Shown here: one piece after another, positions 24,210 through 35,547 of the stretch | How positions within the stretch are numbered: position 1 is the first letter of the stretch | How the letters are laid out: each line of letters starts with the position of its first letter | Assembly (NCBI GenBank): GCA_002189035.1 | Contig: NEEC01000008.1 | Span: 1,488,001-1,552,000 of the forward strand | Length of the DNA: 64,000 bases | From: Utricularia gibba | Lineage: Eukaryota; Streptophyta; Magnoliopsida; Lamiales; Lentibulariaceae | Reading direction: 5' to 3' | Program-made: the position numbers and the translations under genes | The notes under the pieces: generated by a model | Told to the model about the DNA's origin: nothing | The model's input: only the letters and a program-made list of their open reading frames with translations | Databases searched by the model: none

Positions 24210-25670
24210 GCTGCTGCTCTTAGTTGCTAGTCGGCTCCAAGTATCACCTTATGCATCTGCATTAGAAAGAGGTGATCATTATAAACAAAAGCAGATACAA
24301 AGATGCTTCCAGGATAGAAACATAGAGGACGGGGAGAGATCTATCGAATCAAAGATCCCCATAGAAATAAAACAGATCAAAGGCAAGGAAAATTTGCTCC
24401 AAAAAGGAAACACCTTTCATTGACGATAAGGTGCAAAAAATGGAAGCCTACAGCAGTCATATTTCAGCATTCATAACCCCAATCAAACGCAGTTATTCAT
24501 CAAAATCTTCTACGCTGAAATTAGAACAAAACCCACAATCAGGAAAACAACAAAAGTAGTCAAGAAGCCAAGAAGATCAAAAGCATCTGAAAAGAAAGGT
24601 AATTACTGAAGATTTAAGTAGACATCAAGATTTAAGAGTGATGCGAGTGACGCCAGATCTTGTTCCGAAAAACAAAACAAACAAAAAAAAATCAGGACAC
24701 AACTCTGAATATTTCAACAACCAAGGGAATGAAAAAAACGCCAACGAGTTCCAGAAACTAGAAAAAACCAAAGAAACAACGGTGGGCATCTTTACAGATG
24801 AAAACTTCCAAATAAACTCATCATGAACGAACGAAAGCTCGAAAAAAAAAAAGAGAAAAAATGACAGATTTGAATGTGGTTAACATCACCGGATCCCAGC
24901 CTAGAGCTTCTTCCCACCCTTTTTTTTGTGGGCACTGGAGTGGGAAGAAGGTATTTCACTGTGGTGGGTCTGCGTAGGCGTACGACTAAGTTGCATCAGA
25001 GAGAGGAGGAAAGAGACCGCAGTTAATTAGCTCCATCACTCTAATCTTTACTGATCCCGAATCGCAGAAAAGAAACAAAATCAGCCGTAAAAGTTCTTCC
25101 TTTTTGGGCCTAAACAAACAGTTCGTTGTCCCAGGGATATTAATCTCAAAATTGAATGCCTGAACAAAGGCCCAGATGCTCGTCTCCATCGCTTCGTTCT
25201 TTCCGATCTCCCATTTGGACAATCTGAAGTTTCAAAGCCTTAAACTACCCAACGAAAAGCAACGGGTTTCTGCGTCGGTACGCTTGTGTAGGACATCCTT
25301 GGCTCAGTAGTAGGGCCTAAAGTCTCCACATTTTTTTTTTGTTTTCTCCCTCTCCGCTGTTTGGCCATTGAATTCGCTTACAAGGATTGTAGAAGTTACC
25401 TTCAATGAGATCAGTTCCCACAGTAAAATCTTAACACAATTTTCATTTACTGCTCGGGCTACTCTTGATGGCGAAGTTTCAACTTTCATTGCAACTGGTT
25501 TTCAGAACTCCCCATTTCTTATGTTATAACATACCATGGTAATACGTGCACCACAACTGCTAAAAAAAGGTGCTTTTGCGAGAGAACTTCAAGAACTATG
25601 ACGGCAAAAAAGTACGCTTCCTAAAGCATCAGAGTTACTCCTAAAAAATCTCATTCTACAAGAAAAAAAC
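24210..25670. other. DeSI-like 5' flank and IDD 3' flank
   Basis: A-rich sequence dominates 24290-24860. 25000-25250 has a short open frame with no recognisable family. No RNA gene or mobile element seen; part must be the IDD gene's 3' UTR. Confidence 0.45.
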
Positions 25671-27377
25671 CTATTTTTTCCGGTCAAACCGGCCGGTGGG
25701 GCTTCCCTCAGCTGTATCGACACCGGAAAAATCTCTTTCCCGAACGCCGATTCCGGCACCGATTGAGCCGAAGTACGCTGAATAGCCAACGCTAGAGGGT
25801 GCAGCATCGCCTCCAGGAACCAATCCCAGTCCCAGAAAATCAACAGTAGTGGGCTCGTTACTGAATAGGCCCAATGGGTTCATAATCAGTTCGCTAAGGC
25901 CTGTTGATGGGTTGGGCTGTATGCCCAGACCCGGCCCATAATGCATTAAATTGCTTTCCACCTTCCCGCCACTGTTCCAACAAGAACTTTGCAATGAAGA
26001 TGCGTTGTCTTTAGAGTTCGCCGGGAACGGCAACTCGAGGCCGAGGCCACGGAGGAAGGAGGAGCTAGAGGAGGTGGAGCCCATTTGGGCGGCTTTTTGG
26101 AGAAGCACGGTGGCTGAAAGAGCGGGTTCTGAGTTGGGTTGGTAATGTGGAGGATTTTGCGACGAAACGGAGAAAACTGACGGCGCTCTGCCGTACAAGG
26201 AGGAGGAGGAGGACAGGGAAAGGGTTTCGATTTCGACATTAGGAATATCGGAAGTATCCATTGAGCAGAGTATGTTGGAGTATTGCGGGAGTTGGGTGGT
26301 AGTTGTTGATGCAGCGAAGTTGTTTGTGAAAATTCCTGTTACGCCTGGGAATAAGTGGTGGTTACCGGAACTGTTCGCTGTGGCCGTTGTTGTTGTGGGG
26401 CCTATGGTTTCATGGGTGGGTTCCGGTATAACGGAAGTTGATGAAACCGTTGTTGGTTGTGGCCGTTGCGGCGGCGTATTCAAGATACCCAGGTTCTCCG
26501 GCATCTGGCCTCCTATAGGAGACAGCACTCCAGTTGAGGGAGTAGCCGGCGACGACGGGGTACTTGAAGTAGGAGGTCGAGAAGACGGCGGTGGAGACGG
26601 GTCAACATTCTTCTTATCTTCCCCTGACTTAGGAGCTGGCTGAGGCTTCGCCCTATTCTTCTCCTGAGCCAAAGCTTCGCAAAACGCCCTATGAGTAACA
26701 AAACTATCCCTCCTGTTGAAAAGCTGAATCAGTGAAAACAGTTGCAGGTTGATTTGAAATGATAAATGGGAAGAAGAAGAAGAAAGAGATATGTTTCAGT
26801 CACCTTGAATAGCTGGAGCCACAGGCGCAACGGTAGTCTCTGGTTCCACAAGTCTTCATATGAGCTTTCCAATCAGATTGAACAGCATACTTTTTGGTAC
26901 ATCGCTCGCATCTGTAAGTCTTCTCACCATGTTTCCGACAAAAATGTTTCTTGATTCCAGTGAGATCACCAAGAGCTCTAGAAGGCTCGTGATGGAGACA
27001 AGTGGGTTCAGGGCATACATAAACTCGCTTCTTCACCTCTTTGCCGGCTCTTTTCCGGAGTTTCCACGGCAGGTTGTGGCCCCTCCGGTGGAGCTGCAGA
27101 TTCTGGTCCCGTTGAAAGCCTTTGTTGCAGATCTCGCACACGAATCTGTTCGTCGATAGCAATGTCTTGGGTGACAATGCAATCACTTCTGCTTCAGGAT
27201 CTTCCACACACCAGAGAAACCATTCACACTTGCAACACAAAACTCAATGAGATTTTCTTTTTTCTTACCAGGCATCCCAGGGAGGTTGCGTTTCTTCTTC
27301 AGGGGAGGAATCTCTTTCTCTTTGGGTAGCTCTTGATCACTCGCAGACCCAAGTTGCGCAATGTCCATTCCAGCCAT
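25671..27377 (-). CDS. INDETERMINATE DOMAIN (IDD) C2H2 zinc-finger transcription factor
   Basis: Nuclear zinc-finger protein of the plant IDD family; members act with GRAS proteins in root patterning, gravitropism, GA signalling and metabolism. Minus-strand exons: 27269-27377, 26804-27200, 25671-26712, giving 515 residues. Seen: nuclear-localisation stretch KKKRNLPGMP, the ID domain with ZF1 FVCEICNKGFQRDQNLQLH, the HNLPWKLRKRAGKEVKKRVY bridge, ZF2 CPEPTCLHHEPSRALGDLTG, ZF3 YRCERCTKKYAVQSDWKAHM and ZF4 YRCACGSSYSRRDSFVTHRA across intron 2. The tail is Pro/Ser/Thr-rich with the family motifs LSATVLLQKAAQMGS and VDFLGLGLV near the end. In ZF4, GSSYSR replaces the usual GTLFSR. Start at MAGMDIAQL, the first ATG in the exon frame. 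Intron 1 uses an unremarkable GGAAG acceptor. Frame intact. Confidence 0.93.
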
Positions 27378-28742
27378 GGCCACCACTGCCAAGGTACGTT
27401 TTAGAAGCAGCGAGAAAGAAGTGTTTCTTTCGTGGAGAAACACACCAACTAATATAACTAGTCCTTAGACGGTGATCAAAGAGGCATTAAAACCCATTGG
27501 TAGTCGCTTTCAAAAGTCCTTTCACGAGGCAGTAGCCCAGAACTCAATGCTGTTGGAGCTTAAATATTTTGAGACCCACTTCCTCCTTCCCTTCCCTCCA
27601 ATTATCTGAAACAACAGTAGAAAAGGCTGTTTTTCTCGAACTTAGTGTTAACCCAGACCCCAACCCCATTTCATTTCGTTTCCCAGTGCTTTTTATTTGT
27701 CAAGCTAGCAGGTGCCGCCTTCATTCCATTTATAACATTACCAAGATTCCCACCAGTTCATGTATCCCTATGTGCTCAGTGTTCATCAAGTTTCTTATCT
27801 TACATGTAAGATATTGCTGAATACTCACCACCCCGATCTTGATCCCTAAATTTAAGACTGGTGTGTGACAGGTGTTGACCGAGCTTCCTATCTTCAGACT
27901 GAAGAAATCAGTGGCTTGGGCTTCTGACCTGACCTCCCCCACGTGGCTGCATCTGGTAACTGTAAGTTTGTCGGAGCAACTCAATGATTCTCCTATGGGC
28001 AAACACAATTTTATCTACAGTTCCTTGAACTTGGCTTTTCTGCTGTTTTCACCATGTTATGTGTATCTATCCCTCGGATTGATAACTGATGTGCCAGCCC
28101 ACACTCTGTCAAAATGTCCAACTCTAGAGAGAGACACACACACAGACACCCTTGTAGCGCAACATGATCCAGTTGATGAAGTTGTGGGGTTGTGTTTGGA
28201 AGGGTGGGATCAGATTTCTGTGACTAGGAAGTGAGGCCATGGACACATTTGAAAAGATGAAGAGGTGAAGAAGACAAAAGGGTGGAGGCAGGAGGATGGT
28301 CAAGTGAGGGGTTTGACAGTGGGAATAAATGGGGAGAGAGAGAAGTGTTGATTGGGTTGCGATCCTAGAAATCCGAGCTGTCCCCGATTCTGCTACCAAA
28401 CGCTGCTGCTGTCCCATCTTAACCCCCGTTTATTTACTAATTTCAAGTACAATTATTTGGAATTTTTTAATAATGGGTAGTTGACGTGTGCTGTAGTCGG
28501 AATTAAAAGATGATCATCTCTCTGTCTTGGTGTGTGTTATGGGAATTGAATCCACAGGATGACCAGCACACCATATCACACTACACTTATGCTGCAAAGC
28601 AGTTTGATCCCGGTACCAGAGGCTTCACGCCTCGGTAGTCACCATTCAATGACCCTCTCCAAAATCCACATTTACCTTTTTTTTTTAATATCATGTACAG
28701 ATTAAAAAAAAAAATCATAGTAGTATGTGAGGATGATATTAC
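27378..28742. other. IDD promoter region and spacer
   Basis: Upstream of the IDD gene. It contains a CACGTG at about 27940 and several short open frames without family similarity. 28670-28715 has opposed poly-T and poly-A tracts. No gene recognised. Confidence 0.45.
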
Positions 28743-28815
28743 TGGAGATGCGGGGGATCGAACCCCGTGCCTCTCGCATGCAAAGCGAGCGCTCTACCAT
28801 TTGAGCTACATCCCC
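28743..28815 (-). tRNA. tRNA-Ala (anticodon UGC)
   Basis: Intronless 73-base tRNA gene on the minus strand. The acceptor stem pairs GGGGATG with CATCTCC (one G-U) and the discriminator is A. The anticodon arm is CTCGC-TTTGCAT-GCGAG, placing TGC (alanine) in the loop. The A box TAGCTCAAATGG and B box GGTTCGATCCC, which form the RNA polymerase III promoter, are both present. A T-run for termination lies about 30 bases downstream (poly-A on the plus strand near 28704). It is nuclear type: the plastid tRNA-Ala(UGC) gene carries a large intron and sits between rRNA genes, which is not the case here. Confidence 0.96.
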
Positions 28816-29327
28816 GTTTGTCTTATTCGTTGATCCTAGTATTATATTTTTTAAAAACAAGAGTTTTCAAAATAATTCCATGACACCAATTTTATTATTA
28901 TTATTTTTTATCTAACACATTTCCCCAGGGGACGAGGCTGTTGGTTGACTCCAATAGTGTTTCTGTTAGTAGCCAGCATCAACCACCGAGGAAGCACAAT
29001 TCCAGAGAATGGCGAGCATGTGCAACAAAGCTTCTGCATTCCTTTTACTACTTTTACACGAACAAATTATTCATACACATGAAAGTGAAAGCTTGAGGAC
29101 TGATAGGTGAATTTCATAACAACACAGGAGAAAACAAAGCAGATGAAGTGAGGATCAGACAGCCACCGCAGTTCCCTAACTACTATGATGTTCACAGGAT
29201 AGAGGCATCGCCATCCCATTTCTTCCCATTATTCTCCCTAAAATATAGACAGTGGAGCAGAGGTTGGTTGCTCATCCTCCTTCAGACAACTTGATTTCTG
29301 GAGGAAAAAGGCTGACTCTGCATGGGT
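28816..29327. other. Spacer between tRNA-Ala and RADIALIS-like gene
   Basis: About 500 bases without recognisable coding or RNA features; the right part is probably the 3' UTR of the RADIALIS-like gene. Confidence 0.5.
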
Positions 29328-29679
29328 TCACTTCAGCCTGAGGCTCTTGGCAAGCCTGTTGAAAGTGAAAGAACTCATTAGTCACAAAAAGGCCAGTCTT
29401 CTACTACCTTCAGAGCATGCTGTACCTCTGCTCAATTCCCACTTTGGGGACAGTGCGGTAGTTCGGAATCGGGACTTGATCAGTTTCGATCTTCATGATA
29501 TCTTTCTCCAAGGCTTCATAATGCCTTCTCACGTCTTCTGGTGATTTTCCAGCCACCTCTCTTGCGATGTTGTGCCACCGGTCAGGGGTTTCCTTGTCGA
29601 ATTTGGCTAAGGCATCCTCAAACTGCCTGTTCTGCATGACAGACCAGCTGCGGGAGGATGCCACAGAGCTTGATGCCAT
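29328..29679 (-). CDS. RADIALIS-like single-SANT/MYB-related protein
   Basis: Small nuclear SANT protein of the RADIALIS/RSM group, which antagonises DRIF-type MYB partners and shapes floral asymmetry or early seedling growth. Two exons on the minus strand, 29426-29679 and 29328-29355, give 93 residues, a normal family size. The SANT domain covers about residues 11-60: SWSVMQNRQFEDALAKFDKE, TPDRWHNIAREVAGKSPEDV and RRHYEALEKDIMKIE, followed by the group hallmark VPIPNYR. The 28-base last exon encodes LAKSLRLK and a stop; reading through its donor (GAG-GTACAG) would instead add SML and stop, so both ends are possible. Start at MASSSVASSRSW, the typical RSM head. Frame intact. Confidence 0.92.
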
Positions 29680-30923
29680 TGCAGAGTGAAAGAGACTGGG
29701 AGAGTGAGCTGGTGAACAGCGGAGAGGAGATAGAAGCAAACTTGGTGGTGAGCTTGGGTTGTATTTCAAACATAAAGGGCTTATATATATGCATGAAAAG
29801 ATGATGCCTGAATTCAAGTTGAGGGGTGCATCTCATACCTTTTGTTGTAGACGGCTAGATGTTATTCCCCTGCATGACATCACATTTTCATGTTCTTACA
29901 GATGATTATTCATGACGTTTAAAGTTGAAACGTAGAGCAATGCTGTGGCATATGATTGTGCATGTTCAAAAGAGATCAAGTAAAGCCCAAGTGTTTTAGA
30001 CCATGGGGCAAGAAGAGCAGAAGAAACCAATCTCTCCTTCGTGACCGAATAGATGGTGAAGGCTATTTCCATAAGAGAAAGGGGGAGCACACTTGTTTTG
30101 AGTGAATTCAGGGCTTTGGAGTGTATTGGAAAGAATGAGACTAAGGAGAAGCTTCAAGTAGGGAGACATTCTTATCTTGATTGCACTTCGAAGTTCTTAA
30201 GCTTGTCAACTTATATGTGCAATATCTGCTCTGAACGCAGCCTGGTGCAGTGATACTATTCTGCTAGTTTGTGGGTTGTGTTGTGTTTTGAGCACTAATG
30301 ACACCTGAATTTTGTTGCATCTACAAACACAAGTTGACCTCAGACTTGAGTTCACTCAAAATCATCTCATACTCAGAAAAAAAAAAAGAACTAAATTGTC
30401 CCTAGGAGAGTTCAAACATCTCCTTAACACATCTGTTATTGATTTCCATGTTCCATCTTTCAGCTGCATAACTAGTAAAGAAGGCAAAAGCTACCATTTT
30501 CGTATTCAGTGTACTCTTACTACACAACAAAACAGGGATGTATCTGTCACTAGTTCAAGTAGTGAAGCAGGGGATCCTTGTTCACTTTTTGTCTCCCATT
30601 TTCATACCTTTACACATCATGATCCTATTCTGGATAGGTCCTTTTCCGGTCCTTTTGAATTATGTGCGGATGATGATGTCTCTCCCAGCATAGCCAACAG
30701 ATTTTCAGTTATATTCTGCGTGCAAGCTGCTTCACAAAGATTCTGCTCCTTTTTTGGGCAGCCGTTGAACCATATCATGGGGTGCTCTCAGGCAAACCAG
30801 CTACTGCTCCCTTAAACAACACTACAAAAGGAAACAGACGAAATATGTAAAGTAAAAGCAGAAAAGAATCTCTAATTTATTCATGGAATCCATTGAGTTT
30901 TCTGCTCAGAATCATGACGCACA
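29680..30923. other. RADIALIS-like 5' region and spacer
   Basis: Apart from the TATA box no feature is recognised. A 167-codon open frame at 30312-30815 (+) has no recognisable domain, and is probably chance. Confidence 0.45.
29781..29790 (-). promoter_or_regulatory. TATA box candidate of the RADIALIS-like gene
   Basis: A TATATATAAG element on the minus strand lies about 100 bases upstream of the RADIALIS-like start codon, a typical TATA position for a leader of about 70 bases. Confidence 0.5.
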
Positions 30924-31260
30924 CTAAGAAAAGCATCGGATACACAACCATTTTAACCTTTTCAAGTTCTTAATTGTAAATTGTCCACGTAAGCAGGAAA
31001 ATGTATCATTATACCATATTTGAAGGCTTCTAAGAATTGCCGTATGCAAAGCCTCCTTCAAAACTGGAGATATCCGCTGTGGCATATGCTGCTCCAGATG
31101 CATACCTTGGGCCCTCTCGCATCTCTTTCTTCCCATCGCTTTTCTAAGTTCTGCGTCTCTGGACAATCGAATAATACTTTCTGCAAGAGGTGTCACCCCC
31201 ACTTTTCCAGCTGGATGCAGCCAACCTGTGGTTCCATTGACTACTGTTTCCTCTGTGTCT
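30924..31260 (-). pseudogene. Isolated terminal exon of a GT4-type glycosyltransferase
   Basis: One minus-strand exon, preceded by a plausible 3' splice site (TATCTAG), encodes the C-terminal part of a plant glycosyltransferase family 4 protein (the UDP-glycosyltransferase-superfamily type found as At1g19710/At1g75420 in Arabidopsis, from memory). Seen: EETVVNGTTGWLHPAGKVGV, TPLAESIIRLSRDAELRKAM and EQHMPQRISPVLKEAL; the VNGTTG segment follows the nucleotide-sugar-binding region in this family. The frame then runs on about 40 residues (RSLQIWYNDTFSC and beyond), longer than I expect. I found none of the preceding exons (for example the conserved GRITIEAMA segment) in the next several kb on this strand, where the HIPP gene starts instead. 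It looks like a duplicated or left-behind gene fragment; expression is doubtful. Confidence 0.6.
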
Positions 31261-31976
31261 CTAGATAGGACAAAAACATGTAATAACAAATATTTTATTG
31301 TGATTTTGTGCCAACACAGACATGACACAATGGGGAAGATAACTCATGTTGCTCAGGGTTCAGTTCTTTAATAGAATCAGCAACCAGGGAAAGCTTCCAG
31401 GTTAGAGCCAAAGCCACTGCAACGAGGCAAATGATCACCTTGGACGCTATTTCCATCCAAGAACACAAATGCTTTTTGCAGCTAACTTATGAAGCTCACA
31501 CATTCAGAGTACCCTCCACACGAGAGTTGCGCAACTGGGCAAAATCATGTAAACAAATCCCACTAGCTTTCGCTAACCCATCATTCTTCCTAATTAGTGC
31601 ACAAGGAACTCTAAATGAAAACCAGTGCTCCTAGTGAACTGGATTTCCAAAAAGAACAATATGTTGTTTCCATGAGAAACTGCCCACCAAACACATTCTT
31701 TTGCTGCTTTTACTTACCTCGTCAACGTTATACAGCTAGTGTTTCTGGTTCAAAAGCCTTCCCTGCTCCACATTGCAAGGAGCAGAAGTATGTAAGCGAC
31801 GTTTCTGCCTGTTAAGCATGTGTTCAGTTGGCACTATTTCTCATACGTAAGAAAGTAGCAGATGAAAGACATCCTCACGAAAAATCTGATGTACAAGTTA
31901 TTCAAAACATATTTTTTCACAAACTTCTGATGAATCTTTGATCATGGTGATGAATTTAACATCATCACGATGAATA
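31261..31976. other. Spacer between the GT4 exon and HIPP gene
   Basis: No recognisable coding sequence. It probably includes the HIPP gene's 3' UTR. Confidence 0.45.
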
Positions 31977-32807
31977 TCACATGATAGAGCAACTATGGGG
32001 ATTTTCATCAATGAAGAAGTACTCCCATCTACCGGCATTCCTATCTCCACGTGGGTCTCTCCCAAAGTCATACGCGGAACCACATTCGTAATCATCATAC
32101 CATGTCTCCGGAGTTGCATACCCATAACCATGGAAGCATACTGCGCAGCATGTCCTCCGGAAATGGTCCCGAGGCCCGTATGTGTGCCCACAAAAACATG
32201 GACCTCCAGCATACCCATGAAAACATGCCATGCAACATCTGCCGCAAGGTCTCGGATCATGCCCCGGACACGGATCCGGTTCTGTATCTTTTATGGGTTT
32301 CCCGGGCGGTTTCGGGTCCTTCGATGCCCCGTCCACTACCGGCTTTTTGGGCTTTTCTGGCACCGGATGTTTTGGTGAGTTGTCGACGACGGGCTTTTCT
32401 GGGTTGTCAACTATAGGCTTACTGGGAATTCCCGGTCCCGGATCCTTTGGTGGCTTGTCAACCATAGGTTTGTTGGGCTTTTCAGATTCCGGTTCAGGAT
32501 TCTTGATCAGAATGCTTTTGATGACATTTGCACCTTTGCAGCACAATTTATCTCGAATTCCCTCGGGATCACAGCAGAAAACAGTGATTGTAACTGTGTT
32601 GGTCTTTTCATCGAACACCTGGTCTCTAATTTCTGTTCAGCAAAAGAATAAAGGGAAGAAAACTTATGAAAACAATCTGTTTCAAGAACGTGAGAATATG
32701 CAGGAAATTATGGATGGTAACTCACGGGGAAATTTGCAGAGGATCTTCTTAACTTTTCTGTAGCAAGACGAGCACTGAAGATCAACCTTGAGAACCATAG
32801 TCGTCAT
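31977..32807 (-). CDS. HIPP: heavy-metal-associated isoprenylated protein, Pi21-like
   Basis: Heavy-metal-associated (HMA) domain protein of the plant HIPP family; members bind metal ions and attach to membranes by a lipid anchor, and rice Pi21 is a related proline-rich member affecting blast susceptibility. Minus-strand exons 32726-32807 and 31977-32632 give 245 residues. The HMA domain covers about residues 1-70: MTTMVLKVDLQCSSCYRKVK with the metal-binding CxxC at Cys12/Cys15, then KKILCKFP. Residues about 73-151 are a Lys/Pro linker of degenerate KPxVDxPxKxP repeats. Two copies of a Cys/His/Tyr motif follow: CCMACFHGYAGG (about 161-172) and CCAVCFHGYGYA (189-200). The protein ends in CSIM, a CaaX box predicted to be farnesylated. 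Start MTTMVLKVDLQ is the family norm. Frame intact. Confidence 0.92.
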
Positions 32808-33988
32808 CTTCTGAAATCAGTATAATTCCTCAATGTTGGAACACCATCAAATGCCATGAGAAATCAACCATATATCTACTGATGATTCTGCTACTGAAGA
32901 TATGAAGAGAGATTTTCGTGGAGTTTTAAGTGGGAATCAATGCTGCTGATTTCCACTGATGTCTCTTTAAATGACGAATTAAAGAGGTTGAAGAATCTGG
33001 GCCACCTCATAAAGGAGGAATATGAGAAATGTTGAGCATGCTGCTTCATCATAATGGAGGAATATGAACAATAAAAAACATTTGTAGATAAGGCAAGTGC
33101 ATGTTCAAGAAAGACATCAAAGGGGCTGGCATCCATTCTGGAAAAAGTGTGCAGTTTCATACAGATCACATGATGTTTGGTAGATGCAGTTTTACTTGAA
33201 GAAAAACCCAAACATCAGCTAGAAACTCGACGCAAGCAAGAGTTCACAAATAAGAGAAGCAGCATTGATTCATAAGGGGAGCTGCAGATTGACCTGATCA
33301 ACAAGCTTTACGATCAGGCATGGGGAAAAGTCCAGCACCAGCAGCATCCCACGGCGGCAACAAACCCAATGGTTTCTGGAAATTAGTCCTTATACCGATA
33401 GAACACAAAAGAGCCACAGAGTAACCTGTCATGTCGTTCTATATCAATCTTATGAGTAGAAACAGAATCTTTAAAAATGGACAAAACCCAACTCGATTCC
33501 TTCAAGGGCATTTCGGCGCGATCCATCCTTTTAGATTTACATGATTACTTGAGATGATCTCAGTCGGCCGCAGAATTTGCGTCTGTTGTTTTCAGCGTCT
33601 CTAGCTTCTTAGCGGCTTGTCGATGGATGAGTTGAAAGATTTGTACGAGGATGCTCGATAGATCAGCAGCCACGAAATGACTTTGCAGAGCACGACGGTG
33701 TGCGGCATCGGAGTACTTCGCGCCGGACCACCATCAGGAGAGAACACCTCGCAGGAGAGTCGTGCGACGAGGCTGAAGGGCGAAGAGTAAGGACCCTAAT
33801 TGTCCTTACATACGCCCATTAAATGGCCCAGAGTTCGATTCCATCCTGCTGTTTTGTGCTCAAGCTTAAGAACAAAAATGGCGGAGGGAAGAATTCAGGA
33901 AAGTACTGAATTAAGAAGAAGCCGTTCCTCGTACACCGAATTGACATCTCTGTTCTCCTCATCAGTTACATCATTTGAACATTTTCTT
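32808..33988. other. HIPP promoter side and SnRK1-beta 3' flank
   Basis: No recognised gene. 33530-33790 is GC-richer with only short open frames. The last part should contain the SnRK1 beta 3' UTR. Confidence 0.45.
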
Positions 33989-35547
33989 TTACCTTTGTAT
34001 GGACTTGTAAAGCACCACTGTCACGTACTTGGAGAGGAAGCGGTTCGTGGAGCCAAGAGCCACGACAGATGGACGGTTACGATCTCTGTGCATGTAGAGG
34101 TGATTCAGAATGACGTGCTGTGGCCTTGAATGAGGAAGGGGGAACTCCATCTGTGGCGATGGAGCATTCAAAAGTGTTGAGTTTAGATGTGGAGGGACAA
34201 GTGGTGGTTCTTTGGAGAAGTCATCTTGGTTGAGTATCGTATTGGTGTAGCTGGATTCAGGGGACAGTGGGGGCTCAAAGCCGGAAATGCTGTCGATATC
34301 TTCTGGCACGAATTCCTGCAGAATAAGCACCACAAAATCACCGGAGAAGATGATGAACACAGAAGATGATTGCTGTGAAACAGTTGCAGTTGTTCATGGT
34401 GATTTTTCCAGAAGCAAGAGCAACTGAACAAAGAGGAGTAACGAGATTTCACAAGAAAAACCGAGCGATACCTGCAAGTCCAGTATGTTATATGCATTTC
34501 CAGAGTCATCTTGTTCCCAAGGTAGATCAGGGGAGTGCCTCCATTGCCCATCAACGTGAAACCGGTATCTGTATACTCCAGAAGGGAGTACTTTCATGAT
34601 GCTGAAGTCTTTCCCTGATCTCTGCAATGGATTTCTGTTCAAGTAATGTTCAGAAGGTGCTCAATGGTTAATGAATGCATGAATCCAAAGACGGAATAAC
34701 GAGAAAGCAACCTCATTTTCCAATCATCCCACGAACCTTCCACCGCAACTTCCTTGCCACCATGGCTCCAAGTTATCATCACCGGAATACATTGCTCTTG
34801 GCATGCCTCTTCATAGTCTGAGCTGGTTTGCATCCATGAAGGGTTCGGAATGTGAAGCTCTTCTGGTCTTTGTAGAGGAACCATTGGCATCTGAAACAAC
34901 CAGTCTAGGCATGACGTGGAAACAGATGGTGAAAAGAATCAAAGATGAAGGAGGCACTTCCATTGAGAAACCCTTTTTGACATCCCCCCTGAACAGTCCA
35001 GTTTTCAGTATTCTCTAGAAAGCGTCTCAAAATGGAGAGGCGCGGGCAGACCAACAGCAACACAAACATTCCACGAGGAAAAGACACGGATGGTATCATC
35101 TATGCCGCACAGTTGGTAATCAAACAGAAAACTAAGAGGCAAAAAGGGCACGGCCAGAAACAGAGATTTTCGAAGTCCGAATGTAATGATGCAGCAGTGC
35201 AAAGTGCTACAGCAACTCACGCATATTTACACACGAATCCCAGTAGAAACTAAATACACCACTCCTCAATATTCTCAGAAAAACACACAAAGACGAACCT
35301 TTAAGCAAAAGACCAAAACTAGATCCTATGAAGAGAAGAATCATAACAAATCAAGGCTAAAAAGACTGACCTCAGGTCTGAACATCAAAGGAGATTGCGA
35401 CGCCCTAGGACTGGTCGGAGGAGACTGACCCACAAATTCCCCACCAATAAACTCCTGATCCGCCATCCTAACCTGCGCAGCACGGGAATCGTCGATCCCC
35501 GAAGGACTATCACCATCTGTCCCCTCCCTCCCATTGACATTACCCAT
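33989..35547 (-). CDS. SnRK1 beta subunit (AKIN beta1/beta2 type)
   Basis: Regulatory and scaffold beta subunit of the SnRK1 energy-sensing kinase (plant AMPK/SNF1), linking the catalytic alpha and gamma subunits. Minus-strand exons 35371-35547, 34712-34890, 34472-34634 and 33989-34315 give 281 residues. Seen: MGNVNGREG with Gly2, an N-myristoylation signal; the glycogen-binding (CBM48) domain with [40 protein letters not shown] and [17 protein letters not shown]; then [20 protein letters not shown] and the C-terminal ASC domain with [31 protein letters not shown] and [20 protein letters not shown]. The full CBM48 plus ASC arrangement with myristoyl site separates it from the short beta3 form. 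Frame intact and exon phases consistent. Confidence 0.95.

Noticed and set aside
28743-28815. Plastid-derived tRNA-Ala
   Set aside because: The plastid gene has a large intron and rRNA neighbours. This copy is intronless with nuclear-type A and B boxes.
30312-30815. 167-codon open frame on the plus strand
   Set aside because: No domain, no signal peptide and no family resemblance; it is probably a chance frame.
9538-35547. A functional stress/hormone gene cluster (ABF, BKI1, IDD, SnRK1 beta)
   Set aside because: Genes are unrelated, separated by unrelated genes and not co-oriented as a biosynthetic cluster; chance neighbourhood is the simplest reading.
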